Positions 1 through 10,190 of a stretch of 33,738 nucleotides of DNA are shown in pieces. The position numbers were made by a program, and so were the translations under genes. The stretch's first letter is position 1. Each line of letters opens with the position of its first letter. The stretch is from assembly GCA_945883625.1 (NCBI GenBank), contig CAMCXW010000023.1, forward strand, positions 1-33,738, in the 5' to 3' direction. The notes under the pieces were generated by a model. It saw only the letters and a program-made list of their open reading frames with translations. It was not told where the DNA came from and ran no database searches. Source of the stretch: Spirosoma fluviale (GTDB lineage: Bacteria > Bacteroidota > Bacteroidia > Cytophagales > Spirosomataceae).

Positions 1-855
1 GAGTTTTATACGCGCACCTGGTTTCAAAAGGGCGATGGTATTTTTGAAGATATTCGCCACCCACAAGAGGGAATTGAGCGTTTTGGCATTCCAGGAGCTA
101 TTTTAACAGCATCGACTGGAATAGAAGCGTTGGATAAACATTTGGCATCTTTTTCTGCTCAAGGATATTTACATAATCATTTACGAATGTATCTCTCCGG
201 TACCATTTGTAATGTGGCCAAATACCATTGGTTGGAACCTGCTCAGTGGATGTATTACCATTTGTTGGACGGTGATTTAGCCAGCAATGCGCTGAGTTGG
301 CAATGGTGCGCCGGTACCTTCAGCAATAAGCTGTATTATGCCAATCAAGAAAATATAAATCGGTACACGGGTAGCGACCAAAGAGGATCTTTTTTAGATT
401 TTGATTATGAGGATTTGCCTCTTCAGGCTGTTCCCGAAGTTTTACGTAGTTCCGTGGAGGCCGAACTAGTTTTCACTCCACCCGCGACAAAAACACCGGT
501 TTTACAGGAAGGAGTACCTACGTTTATTTATACCCATTACACGCTCGACCCAACCTTCCACGAAGGCGAAGAGGGCAATCGAATTTTAGTCTTAGAGCCT
601 AGTCATTTTGCGAAACATCCGATGGCGCCAAAGACTATACAATTCATATTGGATTTAGCCGCAAACATCCCTGGGATTCAAGTTTTTTACGGGGAATATG
701 CCACCCTTAACGTAAGTGGAATTTTCCGTGACCACCCCATCAATACCCATTTTAATGGGGTTCGCGAGGCACACCCCTCACTTGCCCCTGGCCTAGTAGG
801 CGAGTTCAATAGCTTCTTTTCTTTTTGGAATAAGCTAAGTAAACAGCTTAGCTAG
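1..855 (+). CDS. FAD-binding photolyase/cryptochrome-like protein (5' end missing)
   Basis: The reading frame is open from the first base, so the start lies outside the window; 284 C-terminal residues are visible. They resemble the FAD-binding helical domain of the photolyase/cryptochrome superfamily. A helix with NHLRMYLSGTICN is followed by the core DGDLASNALSWQW, the conserved DGD-x-A-x-N-x3-WQW pattern that contacts the flavin, and then by NKLYYANQENINRYT. The last ~120 residues are a less conserved extension. This supports a flavin-binding, light-driven DNA-repair or light-sensing role; which one cannot be told from the C-terminus. Its last 21 bases overlap the convergent photolyase-related gene. 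Two more superfamily members follow, so this is a light-response cluster. The family is fairly certain, the subfamily is not. Confidence 0.8.
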   Translation, partial: EFYTRTWFQKGDGIFEDIRHPQEGIERFGIPGAILTASTGIEALDKHLASFSAQGYLHNHLRMYLSGTICNVAKYHWLEPAQWMYYHLLDGDLASNALSWQWCAGTFSNKLYYANQENINRYTGSDQRGSFLDFDYEDLPLQAVPEVLRSSVEAELVFTPPATKTPVLQEGVPTFIYTHYTLDPTFHEGEEGNRILVLEPSHFAKHPMAPKTIQFILDLAANIPGIQVFYGEYATLNVSGIFRDHPINTHFNGVREAHPSLAPGLVGEFNSFFSFWNKLSKQLS

Positions 856-870
856 AAACGCTTCAGCGTT
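833..870. terminator. two small hairpins at the convergent gene ends
   Basis: Inverted repeat AGCTAAG / CTTAGCT (833-839 / 847-853, 7-nt loop) lies in the 21-bp overlap of the two convergent coding regions. A second, AACGCT-TC-AGCGTT (857-870), lies in the end of the minus-strand gene and is followed by GTTT. No long T-tract is present, so termination here is a guess from position and structure. Confidence 0.35.
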
Positions 871-2274
871 GTTTAAGTGGGTTGACTTTTTCTCTAAAGG
901 CATTTTGTCCCAGGTACTAATCAGCATCGCCCATCTTGGATTCTTGCGGAAAGTTTCCCGCTGTTTATCTAAGAATCGCCAAAACAAGCCATCCCAAATC
1001 TCCTGCCATTCGCCCTTCGGATAATCGCTCATTTTCAGAATGTAATTGGATCCGCAGATGTAGGGTTTCGTCGTCATCAAACCGCCATCGCTAAATTGCG
1101 ACATGCCGTAGATATTTGGAACCATCACCCAATCGTATGCGTCGATGTACATTTCCATGAACCAACGGTAAACTGCGTCAGGCTCTATCTCGCACAATAA
1201 CATAAAATTCCCCAACACCATCAGGCGTTCAATGTGGTGATTATAACCGGTTTTTAGAAGTTTGTGAATCGTTTGGTCGATGGGTTCCAATCCGGTTGTT
1301 CCTGTGTAAAAGGCCGCAGGCATTTCGTTGGTGAATCCCCAGTAATTTGTGGTGCGCTGTTGGACCCCAATTTTCCGATACAACAATTGCACAAATTCCC
1401 TCCACCCCACAACCTGGCGAATGAAACCTTCCACGCTATTTAATGGCGCAGCGGAGGCCGCGACACGTTCGATCACCTGAGTCGGATTCAATAATCCCAC
1501 ATTAATCAACGGACTTAAAATACTATGGAATAAGGTCTTTTCTTGCGCCTTGATCGCATCCTCATAATCGCCAAACAAGTGTATTCGCTCTTGAATAAAT
1601 TGGTCCAATGCTCCCTGTGCTTCATCATGAGTTACCGGATAATATGCCCCTGAAAAAGGCTTTTCGCCCAATCCAGGATTTGCAGGGAAATACGTGTAAA
1701 CATAATCGACGGCTTCAAGAATATATTTATTAGTCGGTGTCTCCGGAAAGGGCGCCGGAATGAATGAATTCTTAGGAATCTTTTTGCGATTATCTGCATC
1801 AAAAGTCCATTGGCCGCCCATCGGTTTTCCATCTTCCTCGAGCAATAGTCCGCGATCTTTTCGCTGTTGGGTGTAGAAGGCTGTTTGGAAATAGGGCTTT
1901 CGGGTTCCGAGTAGTGAGGTGTCCGTATTTAGGAAATTTGGGCTTGTTAAAAAATGAATATCACCCGCTCGGCGAAGTCGGCGTTCCAACAAATAATCAT
2001 TCGGATCGAACAACATTATCGCGCCTTCGATGGAGGAGACCAGTGCGACTTCCGAAGCTCGAGGATCCTGCGCATCAATGTATTCCACTGTTTTTCCTGC
2101 GGCGCGTAGTCGATCCGCAAAAGCCCGCATGCTAGCCCGGTGGAAGATTAGCTTTTGTTTATGGAAGGCGTATTGTTTGAAGAAAAGAGTTGATTCCACC
2201 ACATAGAAAACATCCGCTTCCTGAGTTAGCGTTTGCTCAAATAATTGGTGTGGAAAGATTAGGAATGCGCTCAT
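835..2274 (-). CDS. photolyase-related protein (DPRP/FeS-BCP family) lacking Fe-S cysteines
   Basis: 479 residues, the normal length of the deoxyribodipyrimidine photolyase-related family (Pfam DPRP), which includes bacterial (6-4) photolyases such as PhrB. The N-terminal region starts with FLIFPHQLF. The C-terminal flavin domain has [10 protein letters not shown] (~291-300), [13 protein letters not shown] (~345-357), [21 protein letters not shown] (~380-400) and NYILKMSDY (~410-418). Known members hold a [4Fe-4S] cluster through four cysteines, several just after the MSDY motif. Here the motif continues [16 protein letters not shown], and the whole protein has only two cysteines (361, 407), so that cluster cannot form. 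The ATG overlaps the TGA of the upstream photolyase gene (ATGA, 2271-2274), indicating translational coupling. Substrate ((6-4) lesion or a light-sensor role) is not known. Confidence 0.88.
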   Translation of the reverse strand: MSAFLIFPHQLFEQTLTQEADVFYVVESTLFFKQYAFHKQKLIFHRASMRAFADRLRAAGKTVEYIDAQDPRASEVALVSSIEGAIMLFDPNDYLLERRLRRAGDIHFLTSPNFLNTDTSLLGTRKPYFQTAFYTQQRKDRGLLLEEDGKPMGGQWTFDADNRKKIPKNSFIPAPFPETPTNKYILEAVDYVYTYFPANPGLGEKPFSGAYYPVTHDEAQGALDQFIQERIHLFGDYEDAIKAQEKTLFHSILSPLINVGLLNPTQVIERVAASAAPLNSVEGFIRQVVGWREFVQLLYRKIGVQQRTTNYWGFTNEMPAAFYTGTTGLEPIDQTIHKLLKTGYNHHIERLMVLGNFMLLCEIEPDAVYRWFMEMYIDAYDWVMVPNIYGMSQFSDGGLMTTKPYICGSNYILKMSDYPKGEWQEIWDGLFWRFLDKQRETFRKNPRWAMLISTWDKMPLEKKSTHLNNAEAFLAKLFT

Positions 2275-3734
2275 TTATTCACGTGTTTTTCAAGGATTCG
2301 CGCCCCCTCTTGTCGGGCCTTTTTCGTTTTCCGCATCGCCCAAACTTGGTCGGATGCCGTTTTGCGTGTGGCACTCAAATCCACCACCGGCGCTGGATAA
2401 TCCACCCCGATTTTGACTCCATATAACGTTTGTTCCATGTCACTTAATTTCCAGGGTTCATGAATTAAGGTAGAAGGAACCGCCGCTAATTCAGGCACCC
2501 ATTTTTTAATAAAGACTCCTTCTGGATCGTGGGCATAGGAATTCTTGATTGGGTTATAAATCCGGATGGTATTAATACCTGTGACGCCGGCTTGCATTTG
2601 GATTTGCGGGTAATGAATACCCGGTTCGTAATCGAGAAATTGACGTGCCAGAAAATGTGCCAAATCCCGCCAATCCTGCCATAAATTAAACACGAAAAAT
2701 GACACCACCATCGCTCGCATGCGGAAGTTCAAATAGCCCGTCGCAACCACGCAATGCATGCAGGCATCAATGAGCGGAACGCCGGTTTGGCCGTTTTGCC
2801 AAGCTTGTATCAACGACTCATCGCGCTGTTTTTCAAGGCCTTGATATGCTTTATTTACATGTTCAAATTCCATCCGAGATTCATCCTCAAACTTTTGCAT
2901 GAAATGCCCCTGCCAATGTAGTCGGGATGTGAAATTTGAAAGCGCTCGTTTGTTGGCCGCCGTTTTATAATGCTGCATCGTGAACGTATAAGCCATTCTC
3001 ATGCTGATATTTCCGTAGGTTAGGTACGGTGAAATGCGACTGCATGCGCGCCGACTGGCCTCAGGTTTGCTGATGGACGAACTGTACGCGGGATGCCGGG
3101 TTTCGATGAAACTTTTCAAGTATTTCCAACCCCAATATTCGCCCCCTTCTTGGAAAACAGGGTTACGCGTTTTGAATTCAATGGGTAGTTCTGGACCTTT
3201 AATAGCCGTGTAAAATTCAGAGGGTAAACGTAGCAAGTTCCAGTTATCCTCGCGAACTAAATAGGGCTCATGCCTCATCGTTTCCTGCCAGCGTTGTTGC
3301 CAAGTTTTGCGTGATTTCAAACGGCGAATCACGCCGCCCGTTGGCGTCTCTTTCCAAGTAATTTTTTCGCGTTTGCAAAAAGCAGCTACTTCTTTGTCTC
3401 GTCTATAACTTAAATCATTTCCAATTTCCTCGTGAGAGAAAATTTGGTGAATACTAAATTGCTCAGATAAAGCCTGAAAAACAGGCAGTACTTCGGAATG
3501 AAAGAGGTATAAAATACCATTTCGATCTTCCAAACGCCCCTGCATTTCAACAAGTGATTCATGCACAAATCGCCAATGACGCACATCGCTATCCGGGTAT
3601 GTGATTAAGGAAGGTTCGAAAAAATAGACCAATAATACCGGAATATCTTCCTCCAATGCCCGGTACAAAGGCTCGTGGTCCGTAAAGCGGAGGTCACGTT
3701 TAAACCAGACGATATTGATGGGAGATTTAGGCAT
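2271..3734 (-). CDS. cryptochrome/class-I-like deoxyribodipyrimidine photolyase
   Basis: 487 residues, first gene of a two-gene minus-strand operon. The N-terminus [16 protein letters not shown] is the antenna-domain signature of the class I photolyase/cryptochrome family. The C-terminal FAD domain shows [17 protein letters not shown] (~270-286) and [15 protein letters not shown] (~333-347). At the position where class I enzymes usually have DGD-x-A-x-N-x3-WQW this protein has [17 protein letters not shown] (~367-383), followed by [13 protein letters not shown]; this marks a distinct clade. The expected role is blue-light repair of UV pyrimidine dimers in the cytoplasm or light sensing. The ATG at 3734 opens close to the N-terminal motif. 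It is coupled to the downstream DPRP gene by a 4-bp overlap. No clear TAnnTTTG promoter was found upstream. Confidence 0.9.
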   Translation of the reverse strand: MPKSPINIVWFKRDLRFTDHEPLYRALEEDIPVLLVYFFEPSLITYPDSDVRHWRFVHESLVEMQGRLEDRNGILYLFHSEVLPVFQALSEQFSIHQIFSHEEIGNDLSYRRDKEVAAFCKREKITWKETPTGGVIRRLKSRKTWQQRWQETMRHEPYLVREDNWNLLRLPSEFYTAIKGPELPIEFKTRNPVFQEGGEYWGWKYLKSFIETRHPAYSSSISKPEASRRACSRISPYLTYGNISMRMAYTFTMQHYKTAANKRALSNFTSRLHWQGHFMQKFEDESRMEFEHVNKAYQGLEKQRDESLIQAWQNGQTGVPLIDACMHCVVATGYLNFRMRAMVVSFFVFNLWQDWRDLAHFLARQFLDYEPGIHYPQIQMQAGVTGINTIRIYNPIKNSYAHDPEGVFIKKWVPELAAVPSTLIHEPWKLSDMEQTLYGVKIGVDYPAPVVDLSATRKTASDQVWAMRKTKKARQEGARILEKHVNK

Positions 3735-3760
3735 ATAGCATAAACTGAAAATGCCTTCGG

Positions 3761-3791
3761 TTGTTTTCAGAATAGAAAAGCACTACTTTTG
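3761..3791 (+). promoter_or_regulatory. Bacteroidota-type promoter for the 3819 gene
   Basis: TTG at 3761-3763, a 20-base spacer, and TACTTTTG at 3784-3791, which fits the -33 TTG / -7 TAnnTTTG consensus. It lies 27 bases upstream of the ATG at 3819. Confidence 0.65.
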
Positions 3792-3818
3792 TGCCTTCAA
3801 ATTCCCTAATGTATCAAA

Positions 3819-4448
3819 ATGAAACAATTGACAGCTATAGGCCTTATTTTAGCCTCATTTACATTAAGCGCACAAACCGGAAGTATTGAAATGAGTACCG
3901 GTGGTTTCTCATTTATTCCTGCGTTTACGTCAAAGGAGCCCAATTTGATTATCAATGCCAGTACGAATCCGAAAAGAAGGCTGACCGGATCATTGATGTA
4001 CATGATGCGGATGAAAAGTATGACGCCCACCACGGTGGCCTTATTTACACGTTATCGACTTATTGATAAGAAATTTAAAGCGACAGCTGGCATACATATT
4101 CCAGCTTTTCAAATGACAGAGCAGTATAAGGTAACGAGTTTCTTTGGTCGGGAATTAACGTTGTCCTACCCGGTAAACGCTTCCTGGAATGTGGGCTCAT
4201 TTATCCTGAATGGCAATGCGCGAAATACGGATTTTAAAGTGACGCTGGTGTCGGGGAATGCCAACTACCATCACAAGAAATGGAATTTTTTCTCACAAGG
4301 ATATTATTTGTCGGTGGGTGAGTTAAGCGGTGTTGCTGAGACGATTTCCTATGACATCAACAAACATTTTCAGGCCAAAGCCTTTGGCAATTATACCATC
4401 ACAGATGGTCAGATGATTGGTACGGTGGGGTTGAAATATAACTTATAA
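3819..4448 (+). CDS. exported beta-barrel-like envelope protein, unknown function
   Basis: 209 residues. The N-terminus MKQLTAIGLILASFTLSAQ is a Sec signal peptide with probable cleavage after AQ. The remainder has alternating short polar/apolar strands with many aromatic and Gly/Asn residues (for example the stretches around KWNFFSQGYYLSVG and GTVGLKYNL), which suggests an outer-membrane beta-barrel of about eight to ten strands. No family was recognised. It has its own promoter (3761-3791) and ends inside the 40-bp palindrome that also terminates the convergent GH3 gene. Function unknown; export and barrel fold are inferred from sequence pattern only. Confidence 0.75.
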   Translation: MKQLTAIGLILASFTLSAQTGSIEMSTGGFSFIPAFTSKEPNLIINASTNPKRRLTGSLMYMMRMKSMTPTTVALFTRYRLIDKKFKATAGIHIPAFQMTEQYKVTSFFGRELTLSYPVNASWNVGSFILNGNARNTDFKVTLVSGNANYHHKKWNFFSQGYYLSVGELSGVAETISYDINKHFQAKAFGNYTITDGQMIGTVGLKYNL

Positions 4449-4480
4449 AAAAGGGAGCATTTGCTCCCTTTTTTATAAGT
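4441..4480. terminator. bidirectional terminator: perfect 40-bp palindrome
   Basis: 19-base arms (4441-4459 and 4462-4480) pair perfectly around a TT loop. The core is AGGGAGCA / TGCTCCCT, and A-runs and T-runs provide a U-tract for each transcript. Both stop codons lie in it: TAA of the plus gene at 4446-4448 and TAA of the minus gene at 4473-4475. Confidence 0.9.
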
Positions 4481-6482
4481 AAGTCAACCCATGCCCAAAG
4501 GCAAACAAGCCATACCCCGGACCTTCCATGTGTCCTGGAACGTCGGATTTATTCGCCTCAACCGCGGCTTGGTTAATCGGCGTTGTGAATGGCATCTTGC
4601 CTGATGGCTTGTAGGCCCCCGTCACGATGTCCAACAAAGCTTCTTGGGTCGTACCAAAAGTCGCAATAATGGATGAAGCTTTACCCTTGTCGATTTCCTC
4701 GATCACCCATGGATTCGTGTAATTAATCGCAAGGACCGTTGGCTTAGCATTCAAAACTTCATTAACATGATTAACGTCAATGCGGTTTTTAGACAAGTTC
4801 AGGTCGATTTTTGAACCTTGGGAACTGAATAATCCACCGGCTGTAGGAACCAACCACAGTAAAACGACATCGGCCTCTTCTTTCGTTGACACAAACTCAA
4901 GACCCGGATATACTGGTTTCGAAACTTTGATGGCCTCTCCTGCATTACGCCCGGATTGGAAGTAGGTTTCAAAATAAACCTTAGTTTTCTTAGCTAATGG
5001 CAAACGCTTTTCATCATTGCGCAGTAGCACAATCGATTTCCGCAAGGCCAAATCAGCCGCCGCAACCGCCTCCTTATTTCCCACCGTTTTCACCGCTTCT
5101 TCGACATTGACATACGGATTCTCAAATAGCCCTAAATCAAATTTCTCTTTTAATAATTTTGACACAGATTGATCAATGCGCGCCTCTGAAACTAAGCCTT
5201 TTTTTACTACGTCAATCAAGGTGGTCGGATCTGCCGCACCAGAGAAAATATCCACGCCTGCTTGTAAGGCTTTTTGGTAGCGCGCAGGAATGCTCATACT
5301 TTCCACTCCCCATGGCATCATTTCGATTGGACCTGTATCCGAATTAATGATTCCATTGAAGCCTAATTTGCCTTGCAATAAATCACCAATCATCGCCTTG
5401 TTGTAAGAGAAACCCACCTCTTCAAATTCCTTGCCTTTAGGTGCTGAATAGTAAGGCATGATCGCCGATGTTCCCGCAGCAATCGCTGCCTTGAATGGTT
5501 TCACATGGTAGTCAAACATGCCGCCCGGATAATGTGCGAATTTTCCCCAATCAAAATGGGAGTCCTGCCCATCTACTTGCGGCCCACCACCCGGAAAGTG
5601 TTTTGTGGTCATCGCTACTGAGGTTGGTGTTATTTTTTTACCTTGAAATCCTAAGACAATTTCCGTGATCATTTTAGATGCCAAATCCGCATCTTCACCG
5701 AATGTTCCTTCGACACGTCCCCAACGAGGTTCTGTGGCCAAATCCGCCATATACATATAACCTTTCCGTAATCCGACCGAGCGCCATTCAGCTGCGGCTG
5801 TTTCTGCGAACTTACGTGTTAAATCAAAGTCACGCATCGCCGCCAAACCTAATTCGCCTGGCCATTTTGAAAATGCTGTTAGGCCCACGCTCAATCCCAC
5901 CGATGCATCGGTCGTCACATGATTACGTGGATTCGAGGCAACAATGGCCGGGATTCCTAATCGTGTACTTTCGCAAAGTTCTTGTAAGTTATTCGACCAT
6001 TTGGCCATAATTTCTGGAGAGGCACTTGCACGTAAAATGAAGTGCCGTAAGTGAAATTGAGATACACCTTTGGTGGTACCGGCTGCCGACATATTTGGTG
6101 CGTCCAGCGGTTTACGGGTAAACATGTTGGTGTTTTGAACCAAATCTTCCTCATTAAACCCTTCCGTGATTTTAGGTTTTGGACCACCGCCACCTTGAAC
6201 CCCATTATTGAAAACTTGATCTCCACCCATGCGAGTCGTGCTGATGAGCATAAATCCCACCTTTTCTTCAAGCGTCATTTGGGACACCAAATCTGTAATT
6301 CGCGCCTCTACGGGCAAACGCCAGTCTTCGTATTTGTCAAGTTTGTTGTTCTTGTTAAGATCTTTAAATGACAATTTTCCTACACGAAGCGTAGGCGTTT
6401 TCATGGCGACAAGGACGGGCTGCGTTTGGGCTAGTAACGAACTAGAAGCAAAAAGCAGCGCAATAAGCATTCGTGATTTCAT
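4473..6482 (-). CDS. exported glycoside hydrolase family 3 (beta-glucosidase-like)
   Basis: 669 residues with a Sec signal peptide (MKSRMLIALLFASSSLLAQ). The TIM-barrel domain carries the GH3 motif KHFPGGG at ~294-300 and the nucleophile region GIINSDTGPIE with Asp382. EPRWGRVEGTFGED (~251-264) is also GH3-typical. The C-terminal alpha/beta sandwich has KSIVLLRND and ends YGLFAFGHGLTYL, as in complete enzymes. Residues ~41-54 (DLNKNNKLDKYEDW) form an EF-hand/dockerin-like Ca2+ loop at the mature N-terminus, seen in a subgroup of GH3. It should hydrolyse beta-linked glucosides or related oligosaccharides in the periplasm or at the surface; exact specificity is unknown. It stands alone, with no SusC/SusD pair nearby. 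Confidence 0.9.
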   Translation of the reverse strand: MKSRMLIALLFASSSLLAQTQPVLVAMKTPTLRVGKLSFKDLNKNNKLDKYEDWRLPVEARITDLVSQMTLEEKVGFMLISTTRMGGDQVFNNGVQGGGGPKPKITEGFNEEDLVQNTNMFTRKPLDAPNMSAAGTTKGVSQFHLRHFILRASASPEIMAKWSNNLQELCESTRLGIPAIVASNPRNHVTTDASVGLSVGLTAFSKWPGELGLAAMRDFDLTRKFAETAAAEWRSVGLRKGYMYMADLATEPRWGRVEGTFGEDADLASKMITEIVLGFQGKKITPTSVAMTTKHFPGGGPQVDGQDSHFDWGKFAHYPGGMFDYHVKPFKAAIAAGTSAIMPYYSAPKGKEFEEVGFSYNKAMIGDLLQGKLGFNGIINSDTGPIEMMPWGVESMSIPARYQKALQAGVDIFSGAADPTTLIDVVKKGLVSEARIDQSVSKLLKEKFDLGLFENPYVNVEEAVKTVGNKEAVAAADLALRKSIVLLRNDEKRLPLAKKTKVYFETYFQSGRNAGEAIKVSKPVYPGLEFVSTKEEADVVLLWLVPTAGGLFSSQGSKIDLNLSKNRIDVNHVNEVLNAKPTVLAINYTNPWVIEEIDKGKASSIIATFGTTQEALLDIVTGAYKPSGKMPFTTPINQAAVEANKSDVPGHMEGPGYGLFAFGHGLTYL

Positions 6483-6535
6483 GGGTTTTTTCTTTCTTTG
6501 TAGGGTAAAGCATATCTGTAGCCAATTCTAATCAT

Positions 6536-7183
6536 ATGAAAGACCCGAATGTAGACGAATTCATCCTAAGTGCCGACCATTGGTCCGCAGAAATGGCTTG
6601 TTTGCGACGCATTTTGCTTGACTGTTTGCTGATAGAAACTTTTAAGTGGCGGACACCGGTGTATATGGTAGGTACGAAAAATATCATTGCCATTGGAAGT
6701 TTAAAGGGACATTGTGCCTTGAGCTTTTTCAACGGCGTGCTACTTCAAGACGAGGACAATCTGTTAATAAAGCCTGGCGAGCACACGCAGTCAGGTCGCT
6801 GGATGAAGTTTAGTTCGGTGGAGGAGATTTTGGCCAAAGAAGACTTCATCAAAGCCTATGTCTACGAATCCATCGAGGTAGAGAAACTGGGATTGAAAAT
6901 GGAAAAGCCGCAAGAAATCCCTTATCCAGAAGAATTAACAGCTATTTTTGAAAAAAATCCTGCTGTAAAAATGGCTTTTGAAAAACTCACCCCCGGTAGA
7001 CAGCGCGCTTATCTCATGCATTTTTCTGACGGCAAGCAGTCGGCGACACGCACCGCACGTATCGAGAAAAATGAAAAATATATCTTGAGAGGTATTGGTA
7101 TCACCGACTGTATTTGTGGTTTAACAAAGCGCAAACCTAGTTGCGATGGTTCACATAAAGCCATCGAAAATTTTAAGCGATGA
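6536..7183 (+). CDS. YdeI/DUF1801-type protein with C-terminal CDGSH Fe-S motif
   Basis: 215 residues. The N-terminal ~125 residues (LLIETFKWRTPVYMVGTKNIIAIGSLKGHCALSFF) match the YdhG/YdeI (DUF1801) fold. Residues ~126-180 (YPEELTAIFEKNPAVKMAFEKLTPGRQRAYLMHF) are the YdeI/OmpD-associated 'bacteriocin-protection' helical domain. The last 25 residues contain CICGLTKRKPSCDGSH, which fits the CDGSH pattern C-x-C-x2-S/T-x3-P-x-C-D-G-S-x-H-type ligand set (Cys192, Cys194, Cys203, His207), predicting a [2Fe-2S] cluster. Function is unknown; the tail suggests redox or Fe-S sensing. The stop codon overlaps a possible ATG of the next gene, but that gene probably starts later, at 7243. Confidence 0.85.
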   Translation: MKDPNVDEFILSADHWSAEMACLRRILLDCLLIETFKWRTPVYMVGTKNIIAIGSLKGHCALSFFNGVLLQDEDNLLIKPGEHTQSGRWMKFSSVEEILAKEDFIKAYVYESIEVEKLGLKMEKPQEIPYPEELTAIFEKNPAVKMAFEKLTPGRQRAYLMHFSDGKQSATRTARIEKNEKYILRGIGITDCICGLTKRKPSCDGSHKAIENFKR

Positions 7184-7242
7184 CGCAAAGAAGTCATGTA
7201 AAAGGCGTTTGTTACTACCATTTTAAACCTCAATTTTGGCCT

Positions 7243-7734
7243 ATGAATTTTGGAGAACAACTCAAGGAAATCCGCACATCGAAGGGCCTTACGCAAAACG
7301 AATTATCGGAAAAGTCAGGCATCGCCCTGCGGACCGTGCAACGCATGGAACGTAACGAAGGCAAGCCCAGCTTGTATTCGATGAATGCGATCGGTGAAGC
7401 GCTTGGTGTAAATTTGACTTTATTGTATGCTCCAGATGATGAAACCGAAAATCGAAACATTATGGAAAGTACAGATCAACAATTGTGGGCACTAGCTAAA
7501 AGTCGGGCTAAATTCAAAAGAAGCCTAGGTTCTTATTCACTCGTTATCCCTTTTCTTTGGGTTATCTGGTATTTGACGATGCCAGTTGACGCCAAAAAGT
7601 ATCATATTCCTTGGCCTATTTGGCCGATGCTAGGCTGGGGATTAGGGTTAGGAATTCAATACCTCAAGGCTTACCATACTTTAGGGGGATCCTTAGAGCA
7701 AAGCGAATATGATAAGTTGAAGGCGAAGCAATAA
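7243..7734 (+). CDS. XRE-family helix-turn-helix protein with 2TM membrane domain
   Basis: 163 residues from the ATG at 7243. An earlier in-frame ATG at 7180 overlaps the previous stop but would add 21 residues unlike any HTH start, so 7243 is preferred. Residues 4-62 are a classic HTH_3 domain (GEQLKEIRTSKGLTQNELSEKSGIALRTVQRME). Residues ~75-155 are a 2TM domain: a basic stretch (KSRAKFKRS), a TM helix ~97-113, a short loop, a second TM helix ~124-144 and a charged tail. This predicts a membrane-tethered transcription factor. CAATTTTG, one mismatch from TAnnTTTG, ends 4 bases before this ATG, so transcription might be leaderless. Confidence 0.85.
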   Translation: MNFGEQLKEIRTSKGLTQNELSEKSGIALRTVQRMERNEGKPSLYSMNAIGEALGVNLTLLYAPDDETENRNIMESTDQQLWALAKSRAKFKRSLGSYSLVIPFLWVIWYLTMPVDAKKYHIPWPIWPMLGWGLGLGIQYLKAYHTLGGSLEQSEYDKLKAKQ

Positions 7735-7765
7735 GAAAAGCCGGCCCAATGAGCCGGCTTTTCTT
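7733..7765. terminator. bidirectional terminator
   Basis: Hairpin AAGAAAAGCCGGC (7733-7745) / GCCGGCTTTTCTT (7753-7765) with a 7-base loop CCAATGA. A- and T-rich outer arms serve both the plus-strand HTH gene and the minus-strand katG gene. Confidence 0.85.
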
Positions 7766-7781
7766 CAAACCTTTAAACAAT

Positions 7782-10186
<2,405 letters not shown>

Positions 10187-10190
10187 AACG

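Noticed and set aside
5678-6371. Several 100-residue frames antisense or out of frame to the GH3 gene
   Set aside because: They overlap a well-supported gene over their full length and show no family motif or start context.
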